From Saprospiraceae bacterium (GTDB taxonomy: Bacteria > Bacteroidota > Bacteroidia > Chitinophagales > Saprospiraceae), in NCBI GenBank assembly GCA_958295895.1, contig CATQHI010000001.1:186001-250000 (forward strand): a stretch of DNA of 64,000 nt, given 5' to 3'. A model generated the notes under the pieces. It had not been told where the DNA came from. It did no database searches and worked only from the letters and a program-made list of their open reading frames with translations. Below are positions 1 to 9,743 of this stretch, piece by piece. A program made the translations under genes and the position numbers. Each line of letters begins with the position of its first letter. Position 1 is the first letter of the stretch.

Positions 1-2124
1 TTTGGAGACCGCTTTTACCTCTCGCCCCTGGACGAGTGGGTATTTACTACGGACTACACCGACGAAAAACTACTCAAGCAGTTCAGAGCGGCAAGCCTGA
101 AGGGATTCGGAGTGGAGGAGCTGCGGGTAGCCCGGATCGCCGCCGGTGCCGCCCTGCACTACCTCGAAACCACCGAGAACCGCAACCTCAAGCACATCAC
201 CCGTATCAGCCGACTGGCCAATGATCGCTACGTTTGGCTGGACCGGTTCACGATCCGGAACCTGGAGTTGCTCTACAGTCCCCACGACCACGGGGTATCC
301 TTGGTAGATATACTGGACAAGACCGTCACTCCGATGGGTGGTAGATTGCTCCGTAAGTGGGTGGTGCTACCGCTAAAGGATAGGGCGCAGATCGAGGCCC
401 GCCACGATGCGGTGCGCACCTTCGTACAGTCCGCCCCCCTGTTACAGGACCTCCACGCCTCCCTTCAGCAGATTGGCGATGTGGAGCGTCTCATCTCTAA
501 GGTACCCCTGGGTAAGGTGAATCCCCGCGAGATCCGTGCACTGAGCGATGCCCTCTGTGCCATGGGCCCGATTCGGGCGCGGCTACTGGGCACGAGTAGC
601 GATACCCTGCGTCGACTCGGGGAGCAGCTCGACCCGCTGCCCAACGTGTGTAGCGAGGTCGAGCGGCGTATCCGCCCGGAGCCGGCCGTCAACCTGACCA
701 AGGGGGGCGTGATCGCCGATGGCTTCGACGAGTCGCTCGACGAGTTACGCGACGTGACCAAAAACGGAAAGAGCCGCCTGACGGCTATCCAGCAGCGGGA
801 GGTGGAGCGTACCGGAATCAGCAGCCTGAAAATTGGCTTTAACAACGTCTTCGGCTACTACCTCGAGGTCACCAACAAGTACAAAAAGCAGGTGCCCCCG
901 GAGTGGACCCGCAAGCAGACCCTGACTAGCGCCGAGCGCTACATTACCGAAGAGCTTAAACTACTGGAGGATAAGATTTTGAACGCCGAGGATAAGATCC
1001 TCCAGCGCGAGGAGCAGTTGTACGAGGAACTGGTCATTTGGTTACAGGACTACATCGCTCCGGTGCAGCGCAACGCCGCCTTACTGGCCCGGGTGGACTG
1101 TCTTCTAAGCTTCGCTAAGGTCGCCAATCGGCAGCGCTACAACGAGCCCGTGATGGACGAGTCCCAAGACATTGACATCGAACAGGGCCGTCACCCGGTC
1201 ATCGAGCAACAGCTTGCGGTAGGGGAGCAATACGTACCTAACGACGTGCAGCTCGATCCCGACGGGCAGCAGATCATCATGATCACCGGTCCGAATATGG
1301 CCGGGAAGTCGGCCCTACTCCGCCAGACGGCCCTCATCTGCCTACTCGCCCAGATGGGCAGTTTCGTACCGGCCGAGCGGGCGCGCATTGGTATCGTTGA
1401 CCGGGTGTTTACCCGCGTGGGGGCCAGCGACAACATCAGCAGCGGAGAGTCGACCTTCATGGTAGAGATGAATGAGACGGCCTCCATCATGAACAACATC
1501 ACTGACCGCAGCCTCATCCTGCTCGATGAAATCGGACGGGGTACAAGCACCTTCGACGGCATTTCCATCGCCTGGGCCATCGCGGAGTACCTACACAACA
1601 ACGGGCGGGCCCGTCCGAAAACGCTCTTTGCCACCCATTACCATGAGCTGAATGAGCTGGCGGAGAGTCTGCCCAGGATTCACAACTATTCCGTGGCGAT
1701 TAAGGAGCACGGCAACCGCATCATCTTCCTACGTAAGCTGGTGGCGGGGGGAAGCCAGCACAGTTTTGGAATTCACGTGGCACGGATGGCGGGGATGCCG
1801 GCGGCCATCGTGGCGCGGGCCAGTGATATTCTCGTGCAGTTGGAAGCCCAACATATTACTGAGGGCGGAGAGTTGGTGGAGGTTGACTACGATCTAGCCG
1901 AAGCCGAAGAAAACGGTACACCGGCCCCGGTACCCAGCGCCCGGGCCGTAGCAATAGGTACGGTTTCTACTGAAGCGCTACAACTGAGCATTTTCGAGAC
2001 CGTAGATCCTACCGCCGGCCGCCTGCGCGAGCTACTGGAGGCGGTCAATATCAATTCGATGACGCCCATCGAGTGCATGATGAAGTTGCAGGAGTTGAAA
2101 CTGGTGATGGAGGCTACTCCCTAA
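1..2124 (+). CDS. mutS: DNA mismatch repair protein MutS (5' end outside window)
   Basis: MutS is the ATPase that binds mispaired bases and starts methyl-independent or methyl-directed mismatch repair in the cytoplasm. The reading frame is open from base 1, so the N-terminal mismatch-binding region begins outside the window; 707 residues are visible against about 850-880 for the family. Seen: the lever/clamp region, then the ABC-type ATPase with Walker A GPNMAGKS (about visible residue 430), Walker B and signature LLDEIGRGTSTFDG (about 507-520) and the ATHYHEL motif (about 543). The C-terminal tail ends MMKLQELK, as usual for MutS. An internal ATG at 112 is not the start, because the upstream codons read as normal MutS sequence (FYLSPLDEW). 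The next gene follows 55 bases downstream on the same strand. Confidence 0.97.
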   Translation, partial: FGDRFYLSPLDEWVFTTDYTDEKLLKQFRAASLKGFGVEELRVARIAAGAALHYLETTENRNLKHITRISRLANDRYVWLDRFTIRNLELLYSPHDHGVSLVDILDKTVTPMGGRLLRKWVVLPLKDRAQIEARHDAVRTFVQSAPLLQDLHASLQQIGDVERLISKVPLGKVNPREIRALSDALCAMGPIRARLLGTSSDTLRRLGEQLDPLPNVCSEVERRIRPEPAVNLTKGGVIADGFDESLDELRDVTKNGKSRLTAIQQREVERTGISSLKIGFNNVFGYYLEVTNKYKKQVPPEWTRKQTLTSAERYITEELKLLEDKILNAEDKILQREEQLYEELVIWLQDYIAPVQRNAALLARVDCLLSFAKVANRQRYNEPVMDESQDIDIEQGRHPVIEQQLAVGEQYVPNDVQLDPDGQQIIMITGPNMAGKSALLRQTALICLLAQMGSFVPAERARIGIVDRVFTRVGASDNISSGESTFMVEMNETASIMNNITDRSLILLDEIGRGTSTFDGISIAWAIAEYLHNNGRARPKTLFATHYHELNELAESLPRIHNYSVAIKEHGNRIIFLRKLVAGGSQHSFGIHVARMAGMPAAIVARASDILVQLEAQHITEGGELVEVDYDLAEAEENGTPAPVPSARAVAIGTVSTEALQLSIFETVDPTAGRLRELLEAVNINSMTPIECMMKLQELKLVMEATP

Positions 2125-2179
2125 ATAGGTAGCTGGAATATTGCCAAACAAAACCCGCCCCCGTCCGCTTGAAGCAAGC

Positions 2180-3625
2180 ATGCCCAGTTATACCCATGAC
2201 CTCATCGTGATCGGCGCCGGCTCCGGCGGACTCGGTGCCGCCGGCTTCGGCGGAGCACTCGGATTGCGGGTGGCCCTGATCGACAAATCAGTCGAGGCAT
2301 ACGGAGGCGACTGCCTTAACTTCGGCTGCGTACCCTCCAAGGCCCTGTTGCACGTAGCCGCCCAGTTTGCCGGAGCTCGGCAGGCTACCGCGTTCGGACT
2401 CCGGGCGGAGGGCAAAGCCGATTTTACCAAGGTGATGGACTACGTGCACGGGCAGCAGGACATTATCCGCGAGCACGAGACGCCCGCCTACCTGGAGCAG
2501 GAGTACGGACTGGACTGCCGGGTGGGGGAGGCCATGCTCACCGGGCGGCGCGAGGTCACCGTAAGTGGGCAAAAACTCACCGCCCCCCGCATTGTACTGG
2601 CTACTGGCTCTAAGCCTCGCCACCTTAAAACCCCCGGAGCGGAGCTGGTGAAGCAGTATGACAACGAGTCGGTTTTCAGCGAGCTACGGGAACTGCCGGA
2701 GGAACTACTCATCGTCGGTGGAGGACCTAACTCCTGCGAAATGGCCCAGGCCTTTTGCCGACTGGGTAGCCGGGTGACCCTACTGAACCGCGGCGAGCGC
2801 CTGCTAAGCAAGGACCCGGCCGAGGCGGCCCACGTACTGGAGGCGAAACTGACCGAGGAGGGGGTCACCATCCGCCACCAAACGGAAATTACTAAATTCA
2901 AAAATGCCCGTACCGCAATGCTCGCAAGCGACGGCGTACCGGAAGGTGAGCTCACCTTCACCCACCTCATCGTAGCCATCGGCCGGGAGGTACGCACCAC
3001 GGGCCTCGGCCTGGAACTGGCCGGCGTGCACACCAAAGACGGTAAAATTGTAGTGGATGATTATTACCGCACCACCAATCCGGCCATCTACACGGTGGGT
3101 GATGCCTATGGCCACGAGATGTTCAGCCACGGGGCCGAGAAGCACAATACCGACCTGTGGACAAACCTCCTCAGCCCCGTAGACCGCAAGCATTCACTCA
3201 AACACTTTAGCTGGGTGACCTTTACCGATCCGGAGATCGCCACCTTCGGCTACACCGAGCGGCAGTTGCAGAAACGGGGGATCGACTACGAGACGGTGCA
3301 TCAGTCGTTCGAACACGACGACCGGGCAGTGGCGGCGGATTACCGGAACTCGGTGCTCATACTTTATCTCTCGAAGCCCAGGTTCGGCAGTGCCAAGCTG
3401 CTCGGAGGCTCTATGGCCGCACCCAGTGCGGGTGAGATGATCCAGGAGCTGCTGCTACTAAATATACTGGACGCCGACTACGGCAAACTCACCAACAAAA
3501 TCTACGCCTACCCCGTAGGCAGCCGCATCAACCAGAAACCGGCCCGTGACCGGGCGCAACAACGCCTACTTTCCCCGCTGACTAAACGCCTACTACGGGC
3601 CGCTTACCGGCTACAAAATCGCTAA
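2180..3625 (+). CDS. Class-I pyridine nucleotide-disulfide oxidoreductase (FAD), Lpd/MerA-like
   Basis: A 481-residue flavoprotein of the dihydrolipoamide dehydrogenase / mercuric reductase / glutathione reductase family. Seen: the FAD-binding GAGSGG motif at residues 12-17, the redox-active pair C45-x4-C50 in GGDCLNFGC, a second NAD(P)-binding loop (VGGGPNSCE), the TVGDAYG FAD motif, and a C-terminal dimerisation domain. In true dihydrolipoamide dehydrogenases a His-x4-Glu pair near the C-terminus is catalytic; here the aligned stretch reads AYPVGSR with no His, as in MerA-like members, and no terminal Cys pair for mercury is present. The substrate is therefore unknown. The frame is open from a TTG at 2141, but ATG 2180 starts directly before the FAD fold and is preferred. 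It lies 9 bases before treZ. Confidence 0.88.
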   Translation: MPSYTHDLIVIGAGSGGLGAAGFGGALGLRVALIDKSVEAYGGDCLNFGCVPSKALLHVAAQFAGARQATAFGLRAEGKADFTKVMDYVHGQQDIIREHETPAYLEQEYGLDCRVGEAMLTGRREVTVSGQKLTAPRIVLATGSKPRHLKTPGAELVKQYDNESVFSELRELPEELLIVGGGPNSCEMAQAFCRLGSRVTLLNRGERLLSKDPAEAAHVLEAKLTEEGVTIRHQTEITKFKNARTAMLASDGVPEGELTFTHLIVAIGREVRTTGLGLELAGVHTKDGKIVVDDYYRTTNPAIYTVGDAYGHEMFSHGAEKHNTDLWTNLLSPVDRKHSLKHFSWVTFTDPEIATFGYTERQLQKRGIDYETVHQSFEHDDRAVAADYRNSVLILYLSKPRFGSAKLLGGSMAAPSAGEMIQELLLLNILDADYGKLTNKIYAYPVGSRINQKPARDRAQQRLLSPLTKRLLRAAYRLQNR

Positions 3626-3634
3626 GCCCCCCTC

Positions 3635-5401
3635 ATGAAAACGTTCCCCTACCTCCCCCTTGGCCCCTTACCTGCGGACGACGCCGGCTTACGCCGCTTC
3701 CGCATCTGGGCACCCGTGCCGGAGCAGATCGAACTAGCCGTCGCCTTCGACGGCAGCGCCACGCCCTACCCCATGGAAGCGGAAGGGGACGGCTACTTTA
3801 TCTCGGAACCCATCGAGGTACCCGCCGGCACCCACTATGGCTACTACCTGGATGGCGACTACAGTACCGTCTATCCCGATCCCGTAAGCCGCTACCAGCC
3901 CGAGGGGGTACACGGCCACAGTGAGGTAATCGACCCGACCCCAGCAGCAGTCATCGACTGGAAGGGACGAAGCCTGGAAGGGGCCGTCCTGTATGAGTTG
4001 CACCTCGGCACCTTTACCCCGGAGGGTACGCTTACTGCCGCGGGGGAAAAACTGGACTACCTGCTCGACCTCGGCATCAACACCATTGAGCTGATGCCGC
4101 TCAACCAAACCCCGGGGGAGCGCAACTGGGGCTACGACGGAGTATTTCCCTTCGCCCTCCAGCGCGCCTACGGCCGCCCGGAAGATCTACGCAGCTTCAT
4201 CGACGCGGCCCACCGCAGGGGGATCGCTGTGCTTATAGATGTAATCTATAACCACCTCGGACCGGAGGGAAACTACCTACCGAAGTTCTTTCCCGTATTC
4301 ACCGAAAAGCATCACACCCCCTGGGGGGCGGCCATCAACTTCGACGACCGGCAGGCCGATGGGGTAAGGAACTACTGGTTGCAGAACGTCAGGATGTGGC
4401 TGCAAGACTACGGGGCTGATGGGCTACGCCTCGATGCGGTGCACGCCATCAAGGATTACTCTGCCGAGCATTTCCTAGAGTCGGTAAGTAAAGTAGCGGA
4501 GGAGATCGGTGAGCAGGAGGGCCGGGAGATCATACTTTTGGCCGAAGTCGACCTGAATGCCCCCCGCTACATCCGGCCCCGCGCGCGGGGCGGCTACGGG
4601 ATGAGCGGACAGTGGGTGGATGAGTTCCACCACGCCCTCCACGCCCTGCTGACCGGCGAGCAGTTGGGCTACTACGAGGACTTCGGTAGCCTGGAGCAAC
4701 TGGCCAAGGCGCTAAAGGACGGCTACGTGTACACCGGGCAGTACTCCCCCCACAGGGAGCGCAACTTCGGAGTGCCCCCACCGGCCGGCGTGACGCCCGC
4801 CCAGTTCGTCGTTTTCCTCCAGAACCACGACCAGGTCGGTAACCGTATGGTCGGCAACCGTCTACTGGGAACCATCGGCGTGGATAAGTACCTACTCGCC
4901 GCCGGTACCTACCTGCTCTCGCCCTTCACCCCCCTGATCTTCATGGGCGAGGAGTACGGCGAGCGGGGTCCCTTTCCCTACTTCGTGCACCACGGCGATG
5001 AGCCACTGATCAAAGCCGTGCGGAAGGGGCGGGCGGCGGAGTTTGCGGCCTTCCATTCGCCCGGCCACACCGTTCCGGATCCGCAATCGGAGGCGACCTT
5101 CGAATCGGCCGTTCTAAGCTGGCGGGAGAACGAGCGCATCGCCCGGTTTTATCGGGAGGCGTTGCACCTGCGCGCCGCCGCCCCCCGGAGGTACACCTTT
5201 GCCGACATCAGCGTGGACCGGCAGGGAAGCCTCATCACCTGGGCCGTGGCCGGAAGCCCCTATACGGCCTGCGCGAATTATGGGGATAAGGAATTGAAAA
5301 TTGAAGTGGACGGGCGGCTGCTGCTGGAATCCAACGGGGCCTGCCTCGACGATACCCTGCTCCGGCTACCCGCCTGGGGCTTTGCCCTTACGAGCCTATG
5401 A
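3635..5401 (+). CDS. treZ: Malto-oligosyltrehalose trehalohydrolase TreZ
   Basis: TreZ (GH13) cuts trehalose from the end of maltooligosyl-trehalose, the second step of the TreY-TreZ route from glycogen or maltodextrin to trehalose. The 588 residues match family length. Seen: an N-terminal CBM48-like beta domain (about 1-105), then the GH13 barrel with the nucleophile Asp in LRLDAVH (residue 267), the acid Glu in LLAEVDL (304) and the transition-state Asp in QNHDQVGNR (399), followed by a C-terminal beta domain. Start ATG 3635 lies 9 bases after the flavoprotein gene. Its stop overlaps the treY start as ATGA, so the two are translationally coupled. No debranching enzyme (TreX) is nearby. Confidence 0.96.
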   Translation: MKTFPYLPLGPLPADDAGLRRFRIWAPVPEQIELAVAFDGSATPYPMEAEGDGYFISEPIEVPAGTHYGYYLDGDYSTVYPDPVSRYQPEGVHGHSEVIDPTPAAVIDWKGRSLEGAVLYELHLGTFTPEGTLTAAGEKLDYLLDLGINTIELMPLNQTPGERNWGYDGVFPFALQRAYGRPEDLRSFIDAAHRRGIAVLIDVIYNHLGPEGNYLPKFFPVFTEKHHTPWGAAINFDDRQADGVRNYWLQNVRMWLQDYGADGLRLDAVHAIKDYSAEHFLESVSKVAEEIGEQEGREIILLAEVDLNAPRYIRPRARGGYGMSGQWVDEFHHALHALLTGEQLGYYEDFGSLEQLAKALKDGYVYTGQYSPHRERNFGVPPPAGVTPAQFVVFLQNHDQVGNRMVGNRLLGTIGVDKYLLAAGTYLLSPFTPLIFMGEEYGERGPFPYFVHHGDEPLIKAVRKGRAAEFAAFHSPGHTVPDPQSEATFESAVLSWRENERIARFYREALHLRAAAPRRYTFADISVDRQGSLITWAVAGSPYTACANYGDKELKIEVDGRLLLESNGACLDDTLLRLPAWGFALTSL

Positions 5402-7671
5402 ATACCTACCGCATCCAATTCCACGCCGGCTTCACGGTACGCCAATTGATCGATACGCTCGATTACTTGCAGGAGTTAGGCATCGATACCGTATACGGCA
5501 GTCCCATTCTGGCGGCCTCACCGGGCAGCACCCATGGCTACGACGTGATCGACCCGACCATCCTTAACCCCGAGGTAACTACGGAGGAAGACTGGGGCCG
5601 GCTGCACGAGGAGCTCCACCTCCGCGGTATGCGCTACATGCAAGACATCGTCCCTAACCATACCGCCCTGCACCCCGAGAACGCCTGGTTCAAAACAGTG
5701 GTGCAGGACGGGCCGGAGGGCACCTACGCCGGGCACTTCGACATCGACTGGGAACACCCGCAGTTACCGGGGCGTATGGTATTACCGGTGCTGGGTGATA
5801 CGCCGAAGAACGTGCGCGAGCAGGGGCAGCTGAGAGAGTACCGTAACGGTGTACAGGTGTATGACAACTACTGGGAGGGGCCGGATGCCGACCGCGCTGC
5901 CGCACCGGAGGGCGAGCTGCCCGTAAAGCCCGTGCACTGGCAAGCGGTGACCGATTTTATCAACTACCGGCGCTTCTTCACGGTCAACGAACTGATCGGT
6001 ATGCGCACCGAGGAGCGGCGGGTGTATGAGGATATGCACGAGCGCACCTTTGCTGACGTGGAGATGGGGCGCATCCACTACCTGCGGGTCGACCACGTGG
6101 ACGGGCTGCTCGACCCCACTACCTACCTACAGCGCCTGCGCGAATCGGTGGGCCCGCAGGTGGGGGTGTATATCGAAAAGATCCTGGAGCCCGGCGAGCA
6201 GTTGCCCGCCGACTGGCCCGTAGAGGGCACCACCGGCTACGACTTCCTGGCCGCCGTGAATCGCCTGCTGACTAACGAGGACAGCAGCAGTGCCTTCAGT
6301 GATCTGTACGAGGAGCTGACCCACGAGCCCCTGGCGGACTACCCCGCCCTGGTGTTCCGCAACAAACTCATGCTGGTGCGCGAGCACTTCAGCGGCGAGC
6401 TCGACAATCTGGTGCGCCGCTGGGAGCCACTGGTGACCGAGGAGCTGCGGCAAGACCTGCGCAAAATCCTAGCCCACTGGCTGGCCGCCTTCCCCGTATA
6501 CCGCATTTACCCCTCCGGTGGCCGGCTGACCGATCACGAGCTGGCCGTGTGTATGGAGGCGGCCACGGCCGTCACGGAGTACGCCCCGGAGCAGGGCCGC
6601 TACGTACTGGCCTGGGTGAACTGGCTGGCCCACCAGGACTTTGCGGGGCAGAGTCTGGAATACCTACAGCGGAGTCAGCAATTAAGTGGCCCCCTCATGG
6701 CCAAGGGAGTAGAGGACACCACCTTTTACCAGTTCTGGCGCGAGGCCCACCTGAACGAGGTAGGCAGCTCGGCTGATCCGCGCGACCGGCTGCTGGTCCG
6801 CGACTTTCACCACTTCATCGCCGAGCGGCCCGCCAGTAGTATGAATGCCACGGCCACCCACGATACGAAGCGGGGCGAGGACGGCCGGGCCTTTCTGCAG
6901 GCACTTACGTTTTACCCCGCAGAGTGGCGGGCCTTTGTGGAGCAGGTGATGGACACCCTGGATACTACCGCCGTACGGCCCCGGGGAGTGTACCTGGTGC
7001 TGCAGAGCCTGGTCGCCGGCTTCCCGCTACATAAATCCGTCGAGCAGGCCAACTTGCGCGAGCGGCTGCACGCCTACCTGGAAAAGGCGCTGCGTGAGGG
7101 TAAGGAGATGAGTGACTGGGCCGACCCTAACGTCGACTACGAGCGTAGCCTGAACCGCATCGCCGATCAAGTGCTCGATCATACGGGACTGCGTACCTCG
7201 CTACAGCATCTGCTACGGGAGATCTGGCCACAGACCCGGCACAATAGTTTTGCGCAGGTGGTGCTCAAGTGTTTGTGCCCGGGTAATCCCGACGTCTACC
7301 AGGGCACCGAAAGCTGGGACCTGAGCTTTGTAGACCCCGACAACCGCCGCCCGGTCGACTACGTCAAACGCCGGCGGTGGCTGGAGGAGGGCCCGCAGGA
7401 CACCTACGATCCGGCGCGCAAGGCCCAACTGTTGCAACTTTTGCTGCGGCTACGTCGTCGTTATCCTGACTTCTTTGCCCAGGCCAATTACGTACCCCTG
7501 AGCGAGGGCGATGAGGTACTAGCGTTCCGGCGCAGCTTCGGCGACCAGCAGCTCGTAGTCAAGCTAGCCAAGCGGGCGGGGACGCGGGTGCAACGTCCAG
7601 AGGGTAAGGACTTTCACCGCATCGTAACCGACGTATACGGGGTGGGCATCGGCATTTGGTTCCGGGCGTAA
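5398..7671 (+). CDS. treY: Malto-oligosyltrehalose synthase TreY
   Basis: TreY (GH13) converts the reducing-end alpha-1,4 bond of a maltodextrin to an alpha,alpha-1,1 bond, giving the substrate of TreZ. The 757 residues are slightly short for the family. Seen: the N-terminal signature TYRIQF...STHGYDV, the nucleophile Asp in RVDHVDG (residue 232), the acid Glu in YIEKILEPGE (260), the ATHDTKRGED motif and the late CPGNPDVYQGTE motif. The start overlaps the treZ stop by four bases. Together the pair predicts osmolyte or stress-linked trehalose synthesis from storage glucan. Confidence 0.96.
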   Translation: MNTYRIQFHAGFTVRQLIDTLDYLQELGIDTVYGSPILAASPGSTHGYDVIDPTILNPEVTTEEDWGRLHEELHLRGMRYMQDIVPNHTALHPENAWFKTVVQDGPEGTYAGHFDIDWEHPQLPGRMVLPVLGDTPKNVREQGQLREYRNGVQVYDNYWEGPDADRAAAPEGELPVKPVHWQAVTDFINYRRFFTVNELIGMRTEERRVYEDMHERTFADVEMGRIHYLRVDHVDGLLDPTTYLQRLRESVGPQVGVYIEKILEPGEQLPADWPVEGTTGYDFLAAVNRLLTNEDSSSAFSDLYEELTHEPLADYPALVFRNKLMLVREHFSGELDNLVRRWEPLVTEELRQDLRKILAHWLAAFPVYRIYPSGGRLTDHELAVCMEAATAVTEYAPEQGRYVLAWVNWLAHQDFAGQSLEYLQRSQQLSGPLMAKGVEDTTFYQFWREAHLNEVGSSADPRDRLLVRDFHHFIAERPASSMNATATHDTKRGEDGRAFLQALTFYPAEWRAFVEQVMDTLDTTAVRPRGVYLVLQSLVAGFPLHKSVEQANLRERLHAYLEKALREGKEMSDWADPNVDYERSLNRIADQVLDHTGLRTSLQHLLREIWPQTRHNSFAQVVLKCLCPGNPDVYQGTESWDLSFVDPDNRRPVDYVKRRRWLEEGPQDTYDPARKAQLLQLLLRLRRRYPDFFAQANYVPLSEGDEVLAFRRSFGDQQLVVKLAKRAGTRVQRPEGKDFHRIVTDVYGVGIGIWFRA

Positions 7672-7773
7672 CGTTTTGGTCTTCGGGTGTATAGATTAGG
7701 TAAGTCTTAACACAACCGCCACACTCTGTCCCCCTGTTTAGTCGCTATACCGTTAACCAACCCTATTCAACAC

Positions 7774-8406
7774 ATGAACCACAAACTCGTATTCCTACTC
7801 CCGCTCCTGCTGCTTAGCCTGATGAGCTTTGCCCAGGTAGAATTTGGCCTCAAGGCGGGCCTGGCCACCCGCTCCCTGGAGGGAGAGTCCTTCAGCTTCA
7901 GCCGTGCGGGGCGGCAGGACCTTCGCTTCGCCCTGGAGGATGCCAACTACGGCTTCCAGTTCGGTGCCCTACTGCGCATCCCGCTGACCGGCAGTTGGAC
8001 GCTACAGCCCGAGGTGACCCTCAACAGTGCCAAGACTACCTTCCGCCTCGACGATCCCGATCAGCAGGCCTCCGAGGTGTTCGACGAGCGCTACAACGAC
8101 GTGAACGTGCCGGTGCTACTGAGCTACCAGCTGGCCTTCTTGCGCCTACAGGCCGGTCCGGTGGGCCACTTTTTTGTTTCCAGCACGAGCGACCTCGAGG
8201 ACCAGGACGGCATTGACCGCACCTTCGACACCTTTAACCTGGGCTATGCGCTGGGTGGGGCGATTGATATCGGCCCCCTAACCTTCGACGTGCGCTACGA
8301 TGGCAACTTCGCCAAGTACGGGGAGACGTTTACGATCCGCGGCGAGGAGGTGGACATCGACCAGGCGCCTAAGCGGTGGATTGGCTCGGTGGCTTTCCGC
8401 TTCTAA
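7774..8406 (+). CDS. Outer-membrane beta-barrel protein, PorT/OMP_b-brl family
   Basis: A 210-residue exported protein. Residues 1-20 form a classic signal peptide (hydrophobic run, ending SFAQ). The rest alternates hydrophobic and polar residues in about eight strands, opening VEFGLKAGLA and ending with the aromatic VAFRF expected for barrel assembly by Bam. This fits the small porin-like barrels common in Bacteroidota; no ligand or partner can be read from the sequence. It stands alone, about 100 bases after treY, with the upstream bases AT-rich (ATTCAACACATG) rather than Shine-Dalgarno-like. Confidence 0.8.
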   Translation: MNHKLVFLLPLLLLSLMSFAQVEFGLKAGLATRSLEGESFSFSRAGRQDLRFALEDANYGFQFGALLRIPLTGSWTLQPEVTLNSAKTTFRLDDPDQQASEVFDERYNDVNVPVLLSYQLAFLRLQAGPVGHFFVSSTSDLEDQDGIDRTFDTFNLGYALGGAIDIGPLTFDVRYDGNFAKYGETFTIRGEEVDIDQAPKRWIGSVAFRF

Positions 8407-8425
8407 GTTTTCACAACTGAAAACT

Positions 8426-8487
8426 ACCGCAGAGGGCGCAGAGGTGTAATCAGACGAGACTCTGCGGCCCTCTGCGTCCTCTGCGGT
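8426..8487. repeat. Palindromic ACAGAGG-type repeat, copy 1
   Basis: Arms 8426-8444 and 8469-8487 pair over 19 bases with a single G-T wobble, around a 24-base middle that includes another CTCTGCGG half copy. It lies between the barrel gene and the sigma-factor operon. A related copy is at 10710-10788. Confidence 0.85.
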
Positions 8488-8590
8488 TCAACCCCAGCAG
8501 CGGAGCTGCCCTGTAACGACAGCACAAAATACCAGTGGTAACCAACCCCTCCGTGGTAACTCCACTCTCTGAATCAGAGCGCCATACTAC

Positions 8591-9157
8591 ATGATACGCA
8601 AGCTAGCCGCCCCAAAGCCTACACTCACCCCCCCCGCGCGGATGACGGAAGCCGAACTCCTCGAAGCCTGCCGCCGGCATGACCGCCGCGCCCAGAAAGA
8701 ACTCTACGACCGCTACAACCGGGCCATGTACACGGCCTGCTACCGCATCTGTGGGGACTTCGACCTGGCCAACGACGCACTGCAGGAAGGCTTTCTGAAG
8801 GTGTTTCAGAAGCTGCACACCTTTCGGGGGGAGAGCACGGTGGGGGCCTGGATCAAGGTGGTAATCGTACGTACCGCCCTGAATAGACTGCGCCGCCAGC
8901 CGAAGTACGAGGAGCTGCCCCTGCACCACGCCGATGAGCAGGTGGATTGGGGGAGTACGGCGCTGGATGTCGAGTACCTCGAGCGAGCCATCCAGCAATT
9001 GCCGGACGGCTACCGGGCCGTGTTCGTGCTGGTGGAGGTAGAAGGATACAAGCATAAGGAGGTGGCCGAACTGCTCGGCATCACCGTAGGGACCAGCAAG
9101 AGCCAACTCTTCTACGCCAAGAAAAAATTGCGGGACTACCTAAAGGCCTACGTATGA
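8591..9157 (+). CDS. RNA polymerase ECF sigma factor
   Basis: A 188-residue sigma-70 family protein of the extracytoplasmic-function class. Seen: sigma region 2 (about residues 28-95, with the core-binding stretch DLANDALQEGFLKVF and the -10-recognition stretch GAWIKVVIVRTALNRLRR) and sigma region 4 (about 125-180, with YKHKEVAELLGITVGTSKSQ as the helix-turn-helix). An in-frame ATG at 8642 is an alternative start that removes 17 residues with no domain. Its stop overlaps the next gene as ATGA, and the next product is an anti-sigma-like membrane protein, so the pair probably forms a signal-released regulator. Confidence 0.93.
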   Translation: MIRKLAAPKPTLTPPARMTEAELLEACRRHDRRAQKELYDRYNRAMYTACYRICGDFDLANDALQEGFLKVFQKLHTFRGESTVGAWIKVVIVRTALNRLRRQPKYEELPLHHADEQVDWGSTALDVEYLERAIQQLPDGYRAVFVLVEVEGYKHKEVAELLGITVGTSKSQLFYAKKKLRDYLKAYV

Positions 9158-9729
9158 AAGAGCGTAACTACGAGCGGCTACGGGAGGCACTCGACCGCCT
9201 GCCTACCTACAACAGCCCGACGGATAATTGGGCGGAGATTGCCCAGCAACTTACGCCACCGCTGAGTGAACGGTTGCCGAGCTACGCGCCGCCGCCCGCG
9301 GTGTGGAACGCGGTGAGCCAGGAGCTGGACGCAGCCCCGCGGGGAATGATTCGTAGCCTGCCTTTCTCCCGTATTTTAGGCATTGCCGCTACCGTGCTGC
9401 TCCTACTTACTACCGGGGTGTTCCTGATCAATCGTGAGCACGGGCCTTCGGTGAGCTACACCTATAGTCAGGAAGCACAGCCTACCCCGGTCACTGCCGA
9501 CTGGGACGACGACGAGGCCAGCTTCGACCGCGCCCGCCGCGAAGTACTTGCTCGCAATGAGCCACAACTTAATAACCTGGGCCACGAGCTCGATGAGCTC
9601 ACCAGTGCCCGGGAGGAGGTCAAATCGATGCTTACGGCCTACGGCGACGACCCCACCGTTGTGCAGCAACTGGCCGAAATCGAGCGCGAGCGAGCCGATG
9701 TGTACCGCCGTATCATCGTGGAGCTTTAA
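9154..9729 (+). CDS. Probable membrane-anchored anti-sigma factor
   Basis: A 191-residue protein with a soluble N-terminal part (about 1-68), one membrane segment at about 70-90 (GIAATVLLLLTTGVFLI), and a C-terminal part that includes a charged probable coiled coil (about 140-190). No strong database-style motif is visible. The assignment rests on layout: it overlaps the ECF sigma gene by four bases and has the cytoplasm-membrane-periplasm build of anti-sigma factors. No zinc-binding HxxxCxxC motif is seen, so it is not a ZAS-type factor. The DUF4097-like gene follows 14 bases later. Confidence 0.6.
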   Translation: MKERNYERLREALDRLPTYNSPTDNWAEIAQQLTPPLSERLPSYAPPPAVWNAVSQELDAAPRGMIRSLPFSRILGIAATVLLLLTTGVFLINREHGPSVSYTYSQEAQPTPVTADWDDDEASFDRARREVLARNEPQLNNLGHELDELTSAREEVKSMLTAYGDDPTVVQQLAEIERERADVYRRIIVEL

Positions 9730-9743
9730 CCTTAATAAACATT

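Noticed and set aside
2141-2179. TTG start for the flavoprotein
   Set aside because: It would add 13 polar residues before an otherwise normal N-terminal FAD fold beginning at ATG 2180.
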